Shown here: piece after piece, positions 1 through 6,975 of the stretch
How positions within the stretch are numbered: the stretch's first letter is position 1
Layout: each line of letters opens with the position of its first letter
Notes under the pieces: model-generated
Database searches by the model: none
Told to the model about the DNA's origin: nothing
What the model saw: the letters and a program-made list of their open reading frames with translations, nothing else
Position numbers and translations under genes: made by a program
Origin: Chryseobacterium sp. VAUSW3
GTDB lineage: Bacteria > Bacteroidota > Bacteroidia > Flavobacteriales > Weeksellaceae
DNA length: 64,000 nucleotides
NCBI RefSeq assembly: GCF_002205795.1
Contig: NZ_NIUY01000001.1
Coordinates: 744,001-808,000 of the forward strand
Reading direction: 5' to 3'

Positions 1-500
1 ACAAAGCCAATATCAGAACCATACAGGGAGTTTACGCCATGAATGCCAGCAAAAACGAATATTTTGAAAAAGCCATTTCCTTAGCACAGAAATTTGAGGA
101 TGAGGAAGGCAGAAGACCAAGAATCATGGTCGTGAAAATGGGTCAGGACGGCCACGACCGCGGTGCAAAGGTTGTTGCTACCGCTTTCGCGGACATGGGA
201 TTTGATGTGGATGTTGCACCTTTATTCCAGACACCGGAAGAAGTTGCCAGACAGGCAGTGGAAAACGATATTCACATTTTGGGAGTTTCTTCTTTGGCTG
301 CCGGACATAAAACGCTCGTTCCGCAAGTAGTGGAAGAATTGAAAAAACTCGGTGCAGATGATATTACCATCGTTGTTGGTGGAGTAATTCCGCAACAGGA
401 TTATGAATTCCTTTACCAAAACGGAGCCGATCATATTTTCGGTCCGGGAACCAATTTACCCAAATCGGCTTGTGAAATTTTGGAGAAAATGTTAAGCTAA
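1..500 (+). CDS. scpA: Methylmalonyl-CoA mutase large subunit, C-terminal part (truncated by window edge)
   Basis: This is the C-terminal cobalamin-binding domain of methylmalonyl-CoA mutase, which interconverts methylmalonyl-CoA and succinyl-CoA. The B12 lower-ligand motif DGHDRG is visible, with the following GVSSLAAGH and VVGGVIP strands of the B12-binding Rossmann fold. The reading frame is open from base 3 (ending [12 protein letters not shown] before the internal Met at 39), so the Met at 39 is internal and the gene begins upstream of the window. It ends at TAA 498-500. Identity is secure from the family motifs; the catalytic barrel is not in view. Confidence 0.95.
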   Translation, partial: KANIRTIQGVYAMNASKNEYFEKAISLAQKFEDEEGRRPRIMVVKMGQDGHDRGAKVVATAFADMGFDVDVAPLFQTPEEVARQAVENDIHILGVSSLAAGHKTLVPQVVEELKKLGADDITIVVGGVIPQQDYEFLYQNGADHIFGPGTNLPKSACEILEKMLS

Positions 501-524
501 AATTCGCAGTTCCAGAATTTATTC

Positions 525-532
525 TATATTTG
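525..532 (+). promoter_or_regulatory. Bacteroidota -7 promoter box (TATATTTG)
   Basis: TATATTTG fits the Bacteroidota primary-sigma -7 consensus TAnnTTTG. It lies just after the mutase stop codon and about 43 bp before a 25-codon ORF. No clear -33 TTG box is seen. Together with the terminator at 675-706 it delimits a transcript of roughly 170 nt. Confidence 0.55.
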
Positions 533-574
533 CACCTGAAAATCAAGTTCAACCAACAAAAAAACAACGAAGCA

Positions 575-652
575 ATGTTCAAATTTAATCAACATTCATC
601 AGTAGGATTGCCTTTTGCAAAGGCAGGGCTTCGCGGTTTGGTACATTCTTAG
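575..652 (+). CDS. Candidate 25-residue peptide in a small orphan transcript
   Basis: This 26-codon ORF (starts MFKFNQHS, ends GLRGLVHS, TAG stop) sits between a TAnnTTTG promoter box and a strong terminator, so it occupies its own short transcript. The RNA also contains a perfect 6-bp hairpin, GCCTTT/AAAGGC, at about 610-624, inside the ORF. It could be a translated micropeptide, a leader peptide, or a chance ORF in a small RNA. The peptide has no run of one regulatory amino acid, as a classical attenuator would. I do not recognise it; translation is not shown by sequence alone. Confidence 0.35.
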   Translation: MFKFNQHSSVGLPFAKAGLRGLVHS

Positions 653-674
653 AACAACAGTATAATGAAATATC

Positions 675-706
675 AAAACCCGAAGTCGTAAGATTTCGGG
701 TTTTTT
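675..706 (+). terminator. Rho-independent terminator of the small transcript
   Basis: A 10-bp stem (AAAACCCGAA paired with TTCGGGTTTT) closes a 10-nt loop and runs into a T tract. It ends the short unit that starts near 537 and separates it from rtcB. Confidence 0.75.
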
Positions 707-759
707 ATTGCGCAATATTTCAAACTCAAAATAACTTTCCCCGAAATCAGATTTTTATC

Positions 760-854
760 AGGAGCTTAATCCCGCTTTCCGTTGCAATCTTTTTTTGCCC
801 TCGCTTTTTTCAAGCCTACGCAAAAAAAAGGATTTCCACTGCAATCGGGGCTAA
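760..854 (+). repeat. Dispersed long-hairpin intergenic repeat, copy A
   Basis: The element begins AGGAGCTTAATCCCGCTTTC and ends CAATCGGGGCTA. Inner arms CAATCTTTTTTTGC and GCAAAAAAAGGATT are nearly complementary, giving a long imperfect hairpin. Related copies lie at 4225-4330 (reverse), 17311-17420 (reverse) and 27299-27380. Such CCCGCT...ATCGGGGCTA elements are common between genes in Flavobacteriia; their role is unknown to me. Confidence 0.6.
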
Positions 855-992
855 GGATTACAACTCCAAACAAACTTTGTCAGAAAATTGAAAACTTTGA
901 CAAAAAAAACAATCAACAAAAAATCTAGTTGGTACAAATATTTGATGCGAGAGTGTCTAACATCTCACATCTATTATCTAAAATCTAAAAAG

Positions 993-2384
993 ATGGGAAA
1001 TTTAAAACTTAAAGGAAAAGATATACTAAAATTAGGTTATCCAAATAATCAGAGCGTTAACATCGCTTTAGAAGTTATGAAAAGAAACTTCGCAACCAAA
1101 AATATTCACCACGTGAAATCTTTATTAAAAGAAATCCAGCAGAATCCGGATAACTTCGAGAAAGATTTAACATTCGGACAAATCGCAGAAGCTTTGCTTT
1201 CATCAAAGAAAACAGAAAAAAGAATGCTCAACACCAATAGAGCAACTTTCCAAATTTTCGGAAATAACATTTCGGATGAAGCAAAAAACCAATTGTACAC
1301 TGCTTTGAAACTACCAATTGCAACGCAAGGTGCTTTAATGCCCGATGCTCACAGCGGTTACGGACTTCCAATCGGTGGAGTTTTGGCGGTTGAAAATGCG
1401 GTAATTCCTTACGGAGTCGGCATGGATATTGGCTGCAGAATGTCGCTCAGTATTTTGGATACCCCGATTTCATATCTCGACGGAGCAAGAGACAAATACG
1501 AAAAAGCGCTTGCCGAACACACCAAATTCGGAATGTACGAAACGCACAAATCTCATGTCGATCACGAAATTTTCGAAAGAGATACGTTTAATTTAATTCC
1601 GGTTTTGAGAAGATTAAAAGGAAAAGCCATCAAGCAAATGGGAAGTTCCGGCGGCGGAAACCACTTTGTGGAATTTGGAGAAGTGGAGATTACGGAAGAG
1701 AACGAACAAATCAATCTTCCAAAAGGAAAATACCTCGGAATTCTTTCACACAGCGGTTCCCGTGGCTTGGGAGCCGAAATCGCCCAGTATTATTCAAGAG
1801 TAGCGACAGATCAGTGTCCGTTGCCAAAAGAAGCGCAAAACTTCGCCTGGCTGGATTTGAACACGCATCTTGGAATAGAATACTGGACAGCGATGAATCT
1901 CGCGGGAGATTACGCATCGGCCTGCCACGACGATATTCACAGAAGATTGGTAAAAGCAGTTGGTGGAAGAGTGAGAGCCAGAATCGAAAACCATCACAAT
2001 TTCGCGTGGAAAGAAATCCATAACGGAAAAGAAGTGATTGTTCACAGAAAAGGTGCAACTCCCGCCAACGAAAATGAGTTGGGAATGATTCCCGGTTCGA
2101 TGACAGCAAAAGGATTTATCGTTCGTGGAAAAGGAAATCCGGATTCTCTGAACTCAGCTTCGCACGGCGCAGGACGGGCTTTTTCTAGAGGAGAATGCAG
2201 AAACCGTTTCAGCCAAAATGACATTAAAAAAGAATTAAAACTTAAAAATGTCACCTTAATAGGCGGAAATGCGGAAGAAGCACCGCTGGCTTACAAAGAC
2301 ATCAATGAAGTGATGAATGCGCAAAGCGAACTGGTCGATATTCTGGGAACTTTTCAACCCCGAATTGTGAGAATGGATAAGTAA
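993..2384 (+). CDS. rtcB: RtcB-family RNA ligase, PrfH-linked (RtcB2) type
   Basis: An RtcB enzyme seals RNA ends carrying 2',3'-cyclic phosphate or 3'-phosphate and 5'-OH, using GTP and Mn2+. Family landmarks are MPDAHSGYG (about residue 117), GVGMDIGC (D145, C148), GGNHFVEF (N223, H224, E227), LSHSGSRG (H253), the NHH motif near 334, HRKGATPA (about 351), and HGAGR with the probable guanylylated His at 391. I take the ATG at 993 (463 aa), because the 35 codons upstream back to 888 are unlike the family. Linkage to prfH is the hallmark of the RtcB2-PrfH pair, described as repairing ribosomes cut in the decoding centre. Confidence 0.93.
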   Translation: MGNLKLKGKDILKLGYPNNQSVNIALEVMKRNFATKNIHHVKSLLKEIQQNPDNFEKDLTFGQIAEALLSSKKTEKRMLNTNRATFQIFGNNISDEAKNQLYTALKLPIATQGALMPDAHSGYGLPIGGVLAVENAVIPYGVGMDIGCRMSLSILDTPISYLDGARDKYEKALAEHTKFGMYETHKSHVDHEIFERDTFNLIPVLRRLKGKAIKQMGSSGGGNHFVEFGEVEITEENEQINLPKGKYLGILSHSGSRGLGAEIAQYYSRVATDQCPLPKEAQNFAWLDLNTHLGIEYWTAMNLAGDYASACHDDIHRRLVKAVGGRVRARIENHHNFAWKEIHNGKEVIVHRKGATPANENELGMIPGSMTAKGFIVRGKGNPDSLNSASHGAGRAFSRGECRNRFSQNDIKKELKLKNVTLIGGNAEEAPLAYKDINEVMNAQSELVDILGTFQPRIVRMDK

Positions 2385-2395
2385 ACTTTACAGTT

Positions 2396-2461
2396 TGTCA
2401 TTCTGAACGAAGTGAAGAATCTCAAAAATTCAGTTGTGATTCCTCCTTCGTCGGAATAACA
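2396..2461 (+). repeat. REP-like palindromic element
   Basis: The left arm TGTCATTCTGAACGAAG (continuing to 2423) and the right arm at 2438-2461 (GATTCCTCCTTCGTCGGAAT) form an imperfect palindrome of about 66 bp. It sits between rtcB and prfH. The GTCATTCTGA-CGAAG...GAATC signature resembles small dispersed palindromes common in Bacteroidota genomes. No second copy was noticed in this window. Confidence 0.55.
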
Positions 2462-2479
2462 GTTAATAAATTAAAAACA

Positions 2480-3178
2480 ATGGACAAAATAATACAAATA
2501 ACCTCGGGAAGAGGACCTTTGGAATGTCAGTGGGTAGTTGCCAAAGTTCTGAAGGTCTTTCTTGAGGAAGCAAAAAATAATAAAATCGATTACGAGATCA
2601 TTCACCGTGAAAATGGCGATGAAAACCTGACGTTGAAATCCGCAACCTTACTTTTAAAAGGAAAAGAAGTGAACGGGTTTTTGGAAACCTGGATCGGAAG
2701 CATTCTTTGGGTTGGCAAAAGCACTTTCAGAAAACTACATAAACGAAGCAATTGGTTTATCGGAATTTTTGAACTCGAAGGTTTGGAGAAAACTGAATTT
2801 AGTGAAAAACAAATTCAGTTTCAAACCGCGAGAAGCCAGGGAAGTGGCGGACAAAACGTGAATAAAGTGGAAACTGCAGTTCGGGCAACGGATCTGAAAA
2901 CCGGACAAAGCGTTTTCGTGCAGGATTCCCGTTCACAATTGGAGAATAAGAAGCTTTCTGTTATCCGATTGAAAGAAAAAGTAATGGCACTTCATATTCA
3001 GCAGTTGGAAAGGAGAGTGCAGGAAACGTGGAACAATCATTTAAATGTTCAGAGAGGAAATCCGATTCGGACATTTTCCGGAACCGATTTTAAAAAGAAT
3101 CATCAGGACAGATCTTTCAAAAAAGATAGAAATCGCCTGAAAAACGAATTAAAAAATTACAGAAATGAACTTAACTAA
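2480..3178 (+). CDS. prfH: Peptide chain release factor homologue PrfH
   Basis: A class I release-factor-like protein (232 aa) with the catalytic GGQ tripeptide at residues 123-125 in SQGSGGQNVNKVET, which catalyses peptidyl-tRNA hydrolysis on the ribosome. It lacks the N-terminal domain and the codon-recognition (PxT/SPF) superdomain of RF1/RF2, as PrfH proteins do, and ends in a Lys/Arg-rich tail. With RtcB next door, the accepted model is that PrfH senses ribosomes with 16S rRNA cleaved in the A site, releases the stalled chain and lets RtcB2 religate the RNA. Its last 14 bases overlap the next gene. Confidence 0.9.
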   Translation: MDKIIQITSGRGPLECQWVVAKVLKVFLEEAKNNKIDYEIIHRENGDENLTLKSATLLLKGKEVNGFLETWIGSILWVGKSTFRKLHKRSNWFIGIFELEGLEKTEFSEKQIQFQTARSQGSGGQNVNKVETAVRATDLKTGQSVFVQDSRSQLENKKLSVIRLKEKVMALHIQQLERRVQETWNNHLNVQRGNPIRTFSGTDFKKNHQDRSFKKDRNRLKNELKNYRNELN

Positions 3179-3674
3179 AAACAAATATTACTTCGAAGCG
3201 TTGGATAATTATCCGTACAGCTTGCCGGATTGCCTGGAAGCCTTGAATTATGCGCTTTCCTACGACCCGGAAGACGCGGATTCGCTTTGTCTGATGGGAA
3301 GAATCTACAGCGAAATGCTTCTGGATTATGAAAAAGCAAAACTCTATTTTGAAGAAGCGATGCAATGCGATGTGACCAATTTAAATACTCCAAAATATTA
3401 CATTAAATGTCTTCTAGATAATGAAGATTTTCAGGAAGCAGAAAAACTCATTAATTATTCTTTAAAAATAAAAGGAATTGATAAGTACTCGATCTTGTAT
3501 TACAGAGCCTTACTTTCCGAGATGAGAGGAAGTTTCACAAATGCATTACATTTTTTGAAAGAAACGGAAAAATATTGCTTCAATTCACAAAGTTTGGAAT
3601 CAGTGAAAGAGCGAAAGAAATTCATAAAATCAAAAATGCCGAAGAAATCTAAAAAAGTGAAGGAGACGAAATAA
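3165..3674 (+). CDS. TPR-repeat protein translationally coupled to prfH
   Basis: A 169-aa protein with TPR-like helical pairs (for example EDADSLCLMGRIYSEMLLDY and the segment around residues 90-130) and a strongly basic C-terminal tail (KKSKKVKETK). It has no signal peptide, so it is probably cytosolic. Its ATG lies inside the end of prfH (14-bp overlap), implying coupled translation. No catalytic motif is visible. Inference: it may be an accessory or scaffold for the RtcB-PrfH pair, or simply a neighbour; the function is unknown. Confidence 0.85.
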   Translation: MNLTKNKYYFEALDNYPYSLPDCLEALNYALSYDPEDADSLCLMGRIYSEMLLDYEKAKLYFEEAMQCDVTNLNTPKYYIKCLLDNEDFQEAEKLINYSLKIKGIDKYSILYYRALLSEMRGSFTNALHFLKETEKYCFNSQSLESVKERKKFIKSKMPKKSKKVKETK

Positions 3675-3687
3675 GTCTCCTTTTTTT
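3662..3687 (+). terminator. Terminator of the rtcB-prfH-TPR unit
   Basis: GGAGAC pairs with GTCTCC across a 7-nt loop, followed by seven T. The TAA stop of the TPR gene is in the loop, and the T tract touches the stop of the convergent gene. Confidence 0.75.
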
Positions 3688-4198
3688 ATTGAGTGACTGA
3701 GGAAATTAACTCTTCAATCTCCAGTTTTTCTTGTACATATTTTTGCTGCAATTCCGAATGCTCTCCCATTCTTCTGTAATATTCCAACGCTTTTTCACCA
3801 AAGAATTTCTTGTGAAAATCCGACACTTCAGGAACTTGCGGGAAAATTTTATGAAAAAGCATTTCGTAATACGCCTGAAACTCGCGCTCATTCTTATCCT
3901 CGACCAATGTTTGGGGATCTTTCTGCCGGACGTGCAGCATTTCGTGAGCCAGCATGTTAACTACTAAGTTCAAGTCGAAATCGAAGAGGTTTCTAGGAAT
4001 CATCACCATCTGCATTCCGCCGATTTCGCCTTCTGCCGTTAGAAGCATTTTGTTGGGTTCCAGTTCGGGCCGGAAACCGAAACCTGCAAAGTTTTCATGT
4101 TCCAAACCGAAGCTGCTGATGACGAAATTGGCCGCATCGATAATCTGGTCGTGCTGTTTGTAAGCTTTAAGATGATCCGTAATATTTTCTAAATTCAT
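3686..4198 (-). CDS. HExxH-containing protein, putative zinc metallopeptidase, unknown family
   Basis: A 170-aa soluble protein with the zincin motif in LAHEMLHVRQK (about residues 83-93), followed by NEREFQAYYEML, whose Glu residues could serve as a third metal ligand. No signal peptide is seen. I do not recognise the family. SprT-like or other small zincins share this layout, but no cysteines suited to a zinc ribbon are present. It lies downstream of sufD on the same strand, but a terminator-like hairpin and a long repeat separate them, so it is probably transcribed separately. Confidence 0.75.
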   Translation of the reverse strand: MNLENITDHLKAYKQHDQIIDAANFVISSFGLEHENFAGFGFRPELEPNKMLLTAEGEIGGMQMVMIPRNLFDFDLNLVVNMLAHEMLHVRQKDPQTLVEDKNEREFQAYYEMLFHKIFPQVPEVSDFHKKFFGEKALEYYRRMGEHSELQQKYVQEKLEIEELISSVTQ

Positions 4199-4224
4199 TT
4201 GATTACTGGTTTTGTTTGGAAACC

Positions 4225-4330
4225 GACTCTGCGGCCGTGATCGCAGCGGTTACCCCACAAGGATGCGGCGGAACGAAGTGGAGCCGCCGACTGAGGAGTA
4301 TGAGCGGAGAGCGCGAATTGTCCGCCCTAA
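4225..4330 (-). repeat. Dispersed long-hairpin intergenic repeat, copy B (reverse)
   Basis: Shares the TGATCGCA-CGG start and the ACGAAGTGGAGC / GAGCGGA pieces with the copy at 17311-17420. It contains a GC-rich inner stem, CGGCGG/CCGCCG, around 4267-4290. It lies between the HExxH gene and sufD. Confidence 0.45.
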
Positions 4331-4335
4331 AAATA

Positions 4336-4361
4336 ATAAAAAAAACGTGTCAGAAACACGT
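4336..4361 (-). terminator. Terminator after the suf operon
   Basis: On the minus strand ACGTGT-TTCTG-ACACGT is followed by a T-rich run. It lies 10 bases past the sufD stop, ending the sufABC-D operon. Confidence 0.7.
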
Positions 4362-4370
4362 TTTAATTTT

Positions 4371-5678
4371 TTAGAATTCGATATCCACTTCTAGCTTCTC
4401 GGCGAGCAGTTTCGAAATTTTCACCTTAAGCGGCTCAATATCAATATTCTGCATCGCATCATTTGCAAAAGCATATAACAGTAAAGCCTGGGCTTCTTTT
4501 TTCGAAATTCCGCGGGCACGCAGGTAGAAAAGCGCATCTTCATTGAGCTGACCAACGGTACAGCCGTGCGAACACTTCACATCATCAGCAAAAATTTCAA
4601 GCTGCGGTTTGGTATCAATCATGGCACCTTCGTTGAGCAAAATATTGTTGTTCTGCTGATAGGCATTGGTTTTCTGTGCAATTTTATCTACAAACACCTT
4701 CCCGTTGAAAACACCATGAGATTTATCTTTGTAAATTCCTTTGTAATTCTGGTAACTCTCGCAGTTCGGTTTTTTGTGGTGAACGGCGGTGTGATGATCT
4801 ACCGTCTGCTCGCCTCCGATAATCGTAATTCCGTTCATGAAAGAGTTGATGTTCTCGCCGTTATGAATGAAATCGAGGTTGTTTCTTACGAGTTTTCCAC
4901 CAAAAGTGAAAGTGTTCACCGTGGTTAAACTGTCGCGTTCCTGCTTTGCAAAAGTGTGATCAATCAGATACGAAGTATCGCTGTCGTTCTGCACTTTATG
5001 CCAGTCTGCTTTTGCGTTCTGGTACGCGAAAATTTCGGTCACCGAATTGGTAAAAACAAAAGTGTCGTCAAAATTATGATGACTTTCGATGACCTCCACC
5101 TTTGAGCCTTCTTCGGCAATCAGTAAATTACGGGTATTATAAACGGTGTTTTCGTCCTGATTCTGAGAAATATAGAAGACATGAATCGGTTTTTCAATCA
5201 CCATATTTTTCGGAACTTTCAGGAAAAATCCCTGTTTGCAGTAAGCCAGATTCAGATTAGGAAAAGCTAACTCTTTGGAAGCAATTGTATTGAAATATTT
5301 CTCGAAAACTTCTTTGTGTTTTGCGTCATTCAAAGCAAAATTAAAGGAAAGAAATTCCACATTTTCAATGGAAATTTTTGAAAGTTCTTTGTGCAGTTGC
5401 CCGTTAATAAAGACAATCCAGTCGAAGTTTTCTTCACCTAAATGAAGCTGATCGATCTGCTCTTTGGTAATGGTGTGCGCTTCTTTTGGGAAAAGGTTAT
5501 AGTTTTTCTCGGAAATTTCGCGCAAGTTGGTGTATTTGTATTCCTCGTCTTTTTTAGTGGGGATGCCCAGTTCAAAGAATTTATGTAAAGCCGATTTCCT
5601 CTGGTCATCCAGAAAACGGTGTTTCAGGGTTTCTAAAAAAGCGGCGTGGTTATTCTGTATATTTTCTAAAAGTGCCAT
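4371..5678 (-). CDS. sufD: Fe-S cluster assembly protein SufD
   Basis: A 435-aa SufBD-family scaffold subunit. It partners SufB and the SufC ATPase in the SufBC2D complex, which assembles Fe-S clusters in the cytosol. Seen here are the beta-helical SufBD core (HHKKPNCESYQNYKGIYKDK) and the conserved C-terminal motif DDVKCSHGCTVGQLNEDALFYLRARG. It is the last gene of the suf operon, separated from sufC by an inserted four-helix-bundle gene. Length is normal for SufD. Confidence 0.95.
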   Translation of the reverse strand: MALLENIQNNHAAFLETLKHRFLDDQRKSALHKFFELGIPTKKDEEYKYTNLREISEKNYNLFPKEAHTITKEQIDQLHLGEENFDWIVFINGQLHKELSKISIENVEFLSFNFALNDAKHKEVFEKYFNTIASKELAFPNLNLAYCKQGFFLKVPKNMVIEKPIHVFYISQNQDENTVYNTRNLLIAEEGSKVEVIESHHNFDDTFVFTNSVTEIFAYQNAKADWHKVQNDSDTSYLIDHTFAKQERDSLTTVNTFTFGGKLVRNNLDFIHNGENINSFMNGITIIGGEQTVDHHTAVHHKKPNCESYQNYKGIYKDKSHGVFNGKVFVDKIAQKTNAYQQNNNILLNEGAMIDTKPQLEIFADDVKCSHGCTVGQLNEDALFYLRARGISKKEAQALLLYAFANDAMQNIDIEPLKVKISKLLAEKLEVDIEF

Positions 5679-5735
5679 ATTAATTGGAGATTTGAGATTT
5701 GGAATTTGAAATTACGGATTGCTCTTTCTCAAATC

Positions 5736-6134
5736 TTATTCATTTTTTCGGTTAAATTTATTCCCCCTGAAATCGGAGTTCTTGAGATAGTTTATGAATC
5801 CTGAAAGCATTTTCGAAATTGCCTGTGTTTCATCTTTAAGGAGATTGAAGGTTTCTTCGTTCAGGTAGGCCCGGTCGTATGCACGAATAAGCTGAGAGCG
5901 GACTTCACCAGCTGAACCTTTGGACATCGACAGGAAATTTGAAAATTCTTTATTGCCTTCCCGCTCAAAACCTTCTGCAATATTATCCATTATTGATGCA
6001 GAGGCTCGGTCGATCTGAAACTTGTCGTGCTGAAAAAACTTAGGGTTTTTTAGACAATGCCGGTCAATCATTTGACATAAGACACGGGCTTTTTGCCAAA
6101 TATCTAAATCCTCAAAATTGCTGATTGTCCCCAT
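5736..6134 (-). CDS. Four-helix bundle protein (23S rRNA intervening-sequence type) inside the suf operon
   Basis: A 132-aa helical protein of the S23 / 23S-rRNA-IVS family: FEDLDIWQKARVL at the start, then DNIAEGFERE and FLSMSKGSAGEVRSQL. Family members occur inside rRNA intervening sequences and as orphan genes; the molecular role is unknown. It sits between sufC and sufD on the same strand, 30 and 57 bp from its neighbours. Both flanks carry degenerate AT-rich CAAATTTC / GAAATTTG tracts, suggesting it was inserted. Being co-oriented, it is probably co-transcribed with the suf genes. Confidence 0.88.
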   Translation of the reverse strand: MGTISNFEDLDIWQKARVLCQMIDRHCLKNPKFFQHDKFQIDRASASIMDNIAEGFEREGNKEFSNFLSMSKGSAGEVRSQLIRAYDRAYLNEETFNLLKDETQAISKMLSGFINYLKNSDFRGNKFNRKNE

Positions 6135-6164
6135 AATGTCAAATTTCAGACTTCAAATTTCTAA

Positions 6165-6908
6165 TCAATTAAGTAGCCAGTCGTAGCCTTTTTCTTCCAG
6201 TTCAAGCGCCAGATTCTTATCACCGGTTTTAATGATTTTTCCATCAGCTAAAACGTGCACAAAATCGGGCTGAATATAATCTAAAAGTCTTTGGTAGTGA
6301 GTAATCACCAAAACTGCATTACCTTCATTTCTGAATGAATTTACGCCATCGGCAACAATTCTTAGCGCATCAATATCCAAACCGGAATCGGTCTCGTCCA
6401 GAATAGCTAATTTCGGATTTAGCATCATCATCTGGAAAATTTCGTTCCTTTTCTTTTCGCCTCCTGAAAAACCTTCATTTAAAGATCTTGAAAGAAAATC
6501 TCTCTTGATTCCCAATTTTTCTGAGTTCTCGCGAATCATTGCCAACATTTCCTTTGCCGGCATATCTTCCAAACCTTTTGCTTTTCTGGTTTCATTAAGA
6601 GCAGCTTTAATAAAGTTCGTCACAGAAACTCCCGGAATTTCTACAGGATACTGAAATGACATGAAAATACCCTTGTGTGCGCGGTCTTCAGGAGCATCTT
6701 CAATAATATTTTCACCTTCAAAAAGAATTTCTCCGGCGGTAACTTCGTAATCTTCTTTCCCGGAAATAACCGATGAAAGGGTAGATTTTCCGGCGCCGTT
6801 TGGTCCCATAATGGCGTGAACTTCGCCCGGGTTGATCTGTAAATTGATTCCTTTTAAAATTTCTACGCCGTCTTCTATTTTAGCGTGTAAGTTATTGATA
6901 TTTAGCAT
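6165..6908 (-). CDS. sufC: Fe-S cluster assembly ATPase SufC
   Basis: A 247-aa ABC-type ATPase without membrane segments, which powers the SufBC2D scaffold. Walker A is GPNGAGKST (about residues 35-43), the signature loop is FSGGEKKRNE and Walker B with the D-loop is LAILDETDSGLD, as in other SufC proteins. Third in the sufA-B-C order. Confidence 0.96.
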   Translation of the reverse strand: MLNINNLHAKIEDGVEILKGINLQINPGEVHAIMGPNGAGKSTLSSVISGKEDYEVTAGEILFEGENIIEDAPEDRAHKGIFMSFQYPVEIPGVSVTNFIKAALNETRKAKGLEDMPAKEMLAMIRENSEKLGIKRDFLSRSLNEGFSGGEKKRNEIFQMMMLNPKLAILDETDSGLDIDALRIVADGVNSFRNEGNAVLVITHYQRLLDYIQPDFVHVLADGKIIKTGDKNLALELEEKGYDWLLN

Positions 6909-6975
6909 AATGTACTTCTGTTTTGTATTTTGTTCAAATGTAACAATCGGTTCTGAATCTTACTTTAAACTGTTT

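Noticed and set aside
929-945. Sigma-54-like site TGGTACAAATATTTGAT before rtcB, tempting because E. coli rtcBA is sigma-54 dependent
   Set aside because: Spacing between the GG and TTG elements is one base too long, the GC of the -12 box is missing, and no RtcR gene is in view.
888-992. In-frame N-terminal extension of rtcB from the ATG at 888
   Set aside because: The 35 extra residues (with LTSHIYYLKSKK) match nothing in RtcB, while MGNLKLKGKDILK at 993 is a normal start; the extra part reads through AT-rich intergenic DNA.
1711-2109. 132-codon frame antisense to rtcB
   Set aside because: It lies wholly inside the conserved rtcB frame and has no recognisable domain or promoter.
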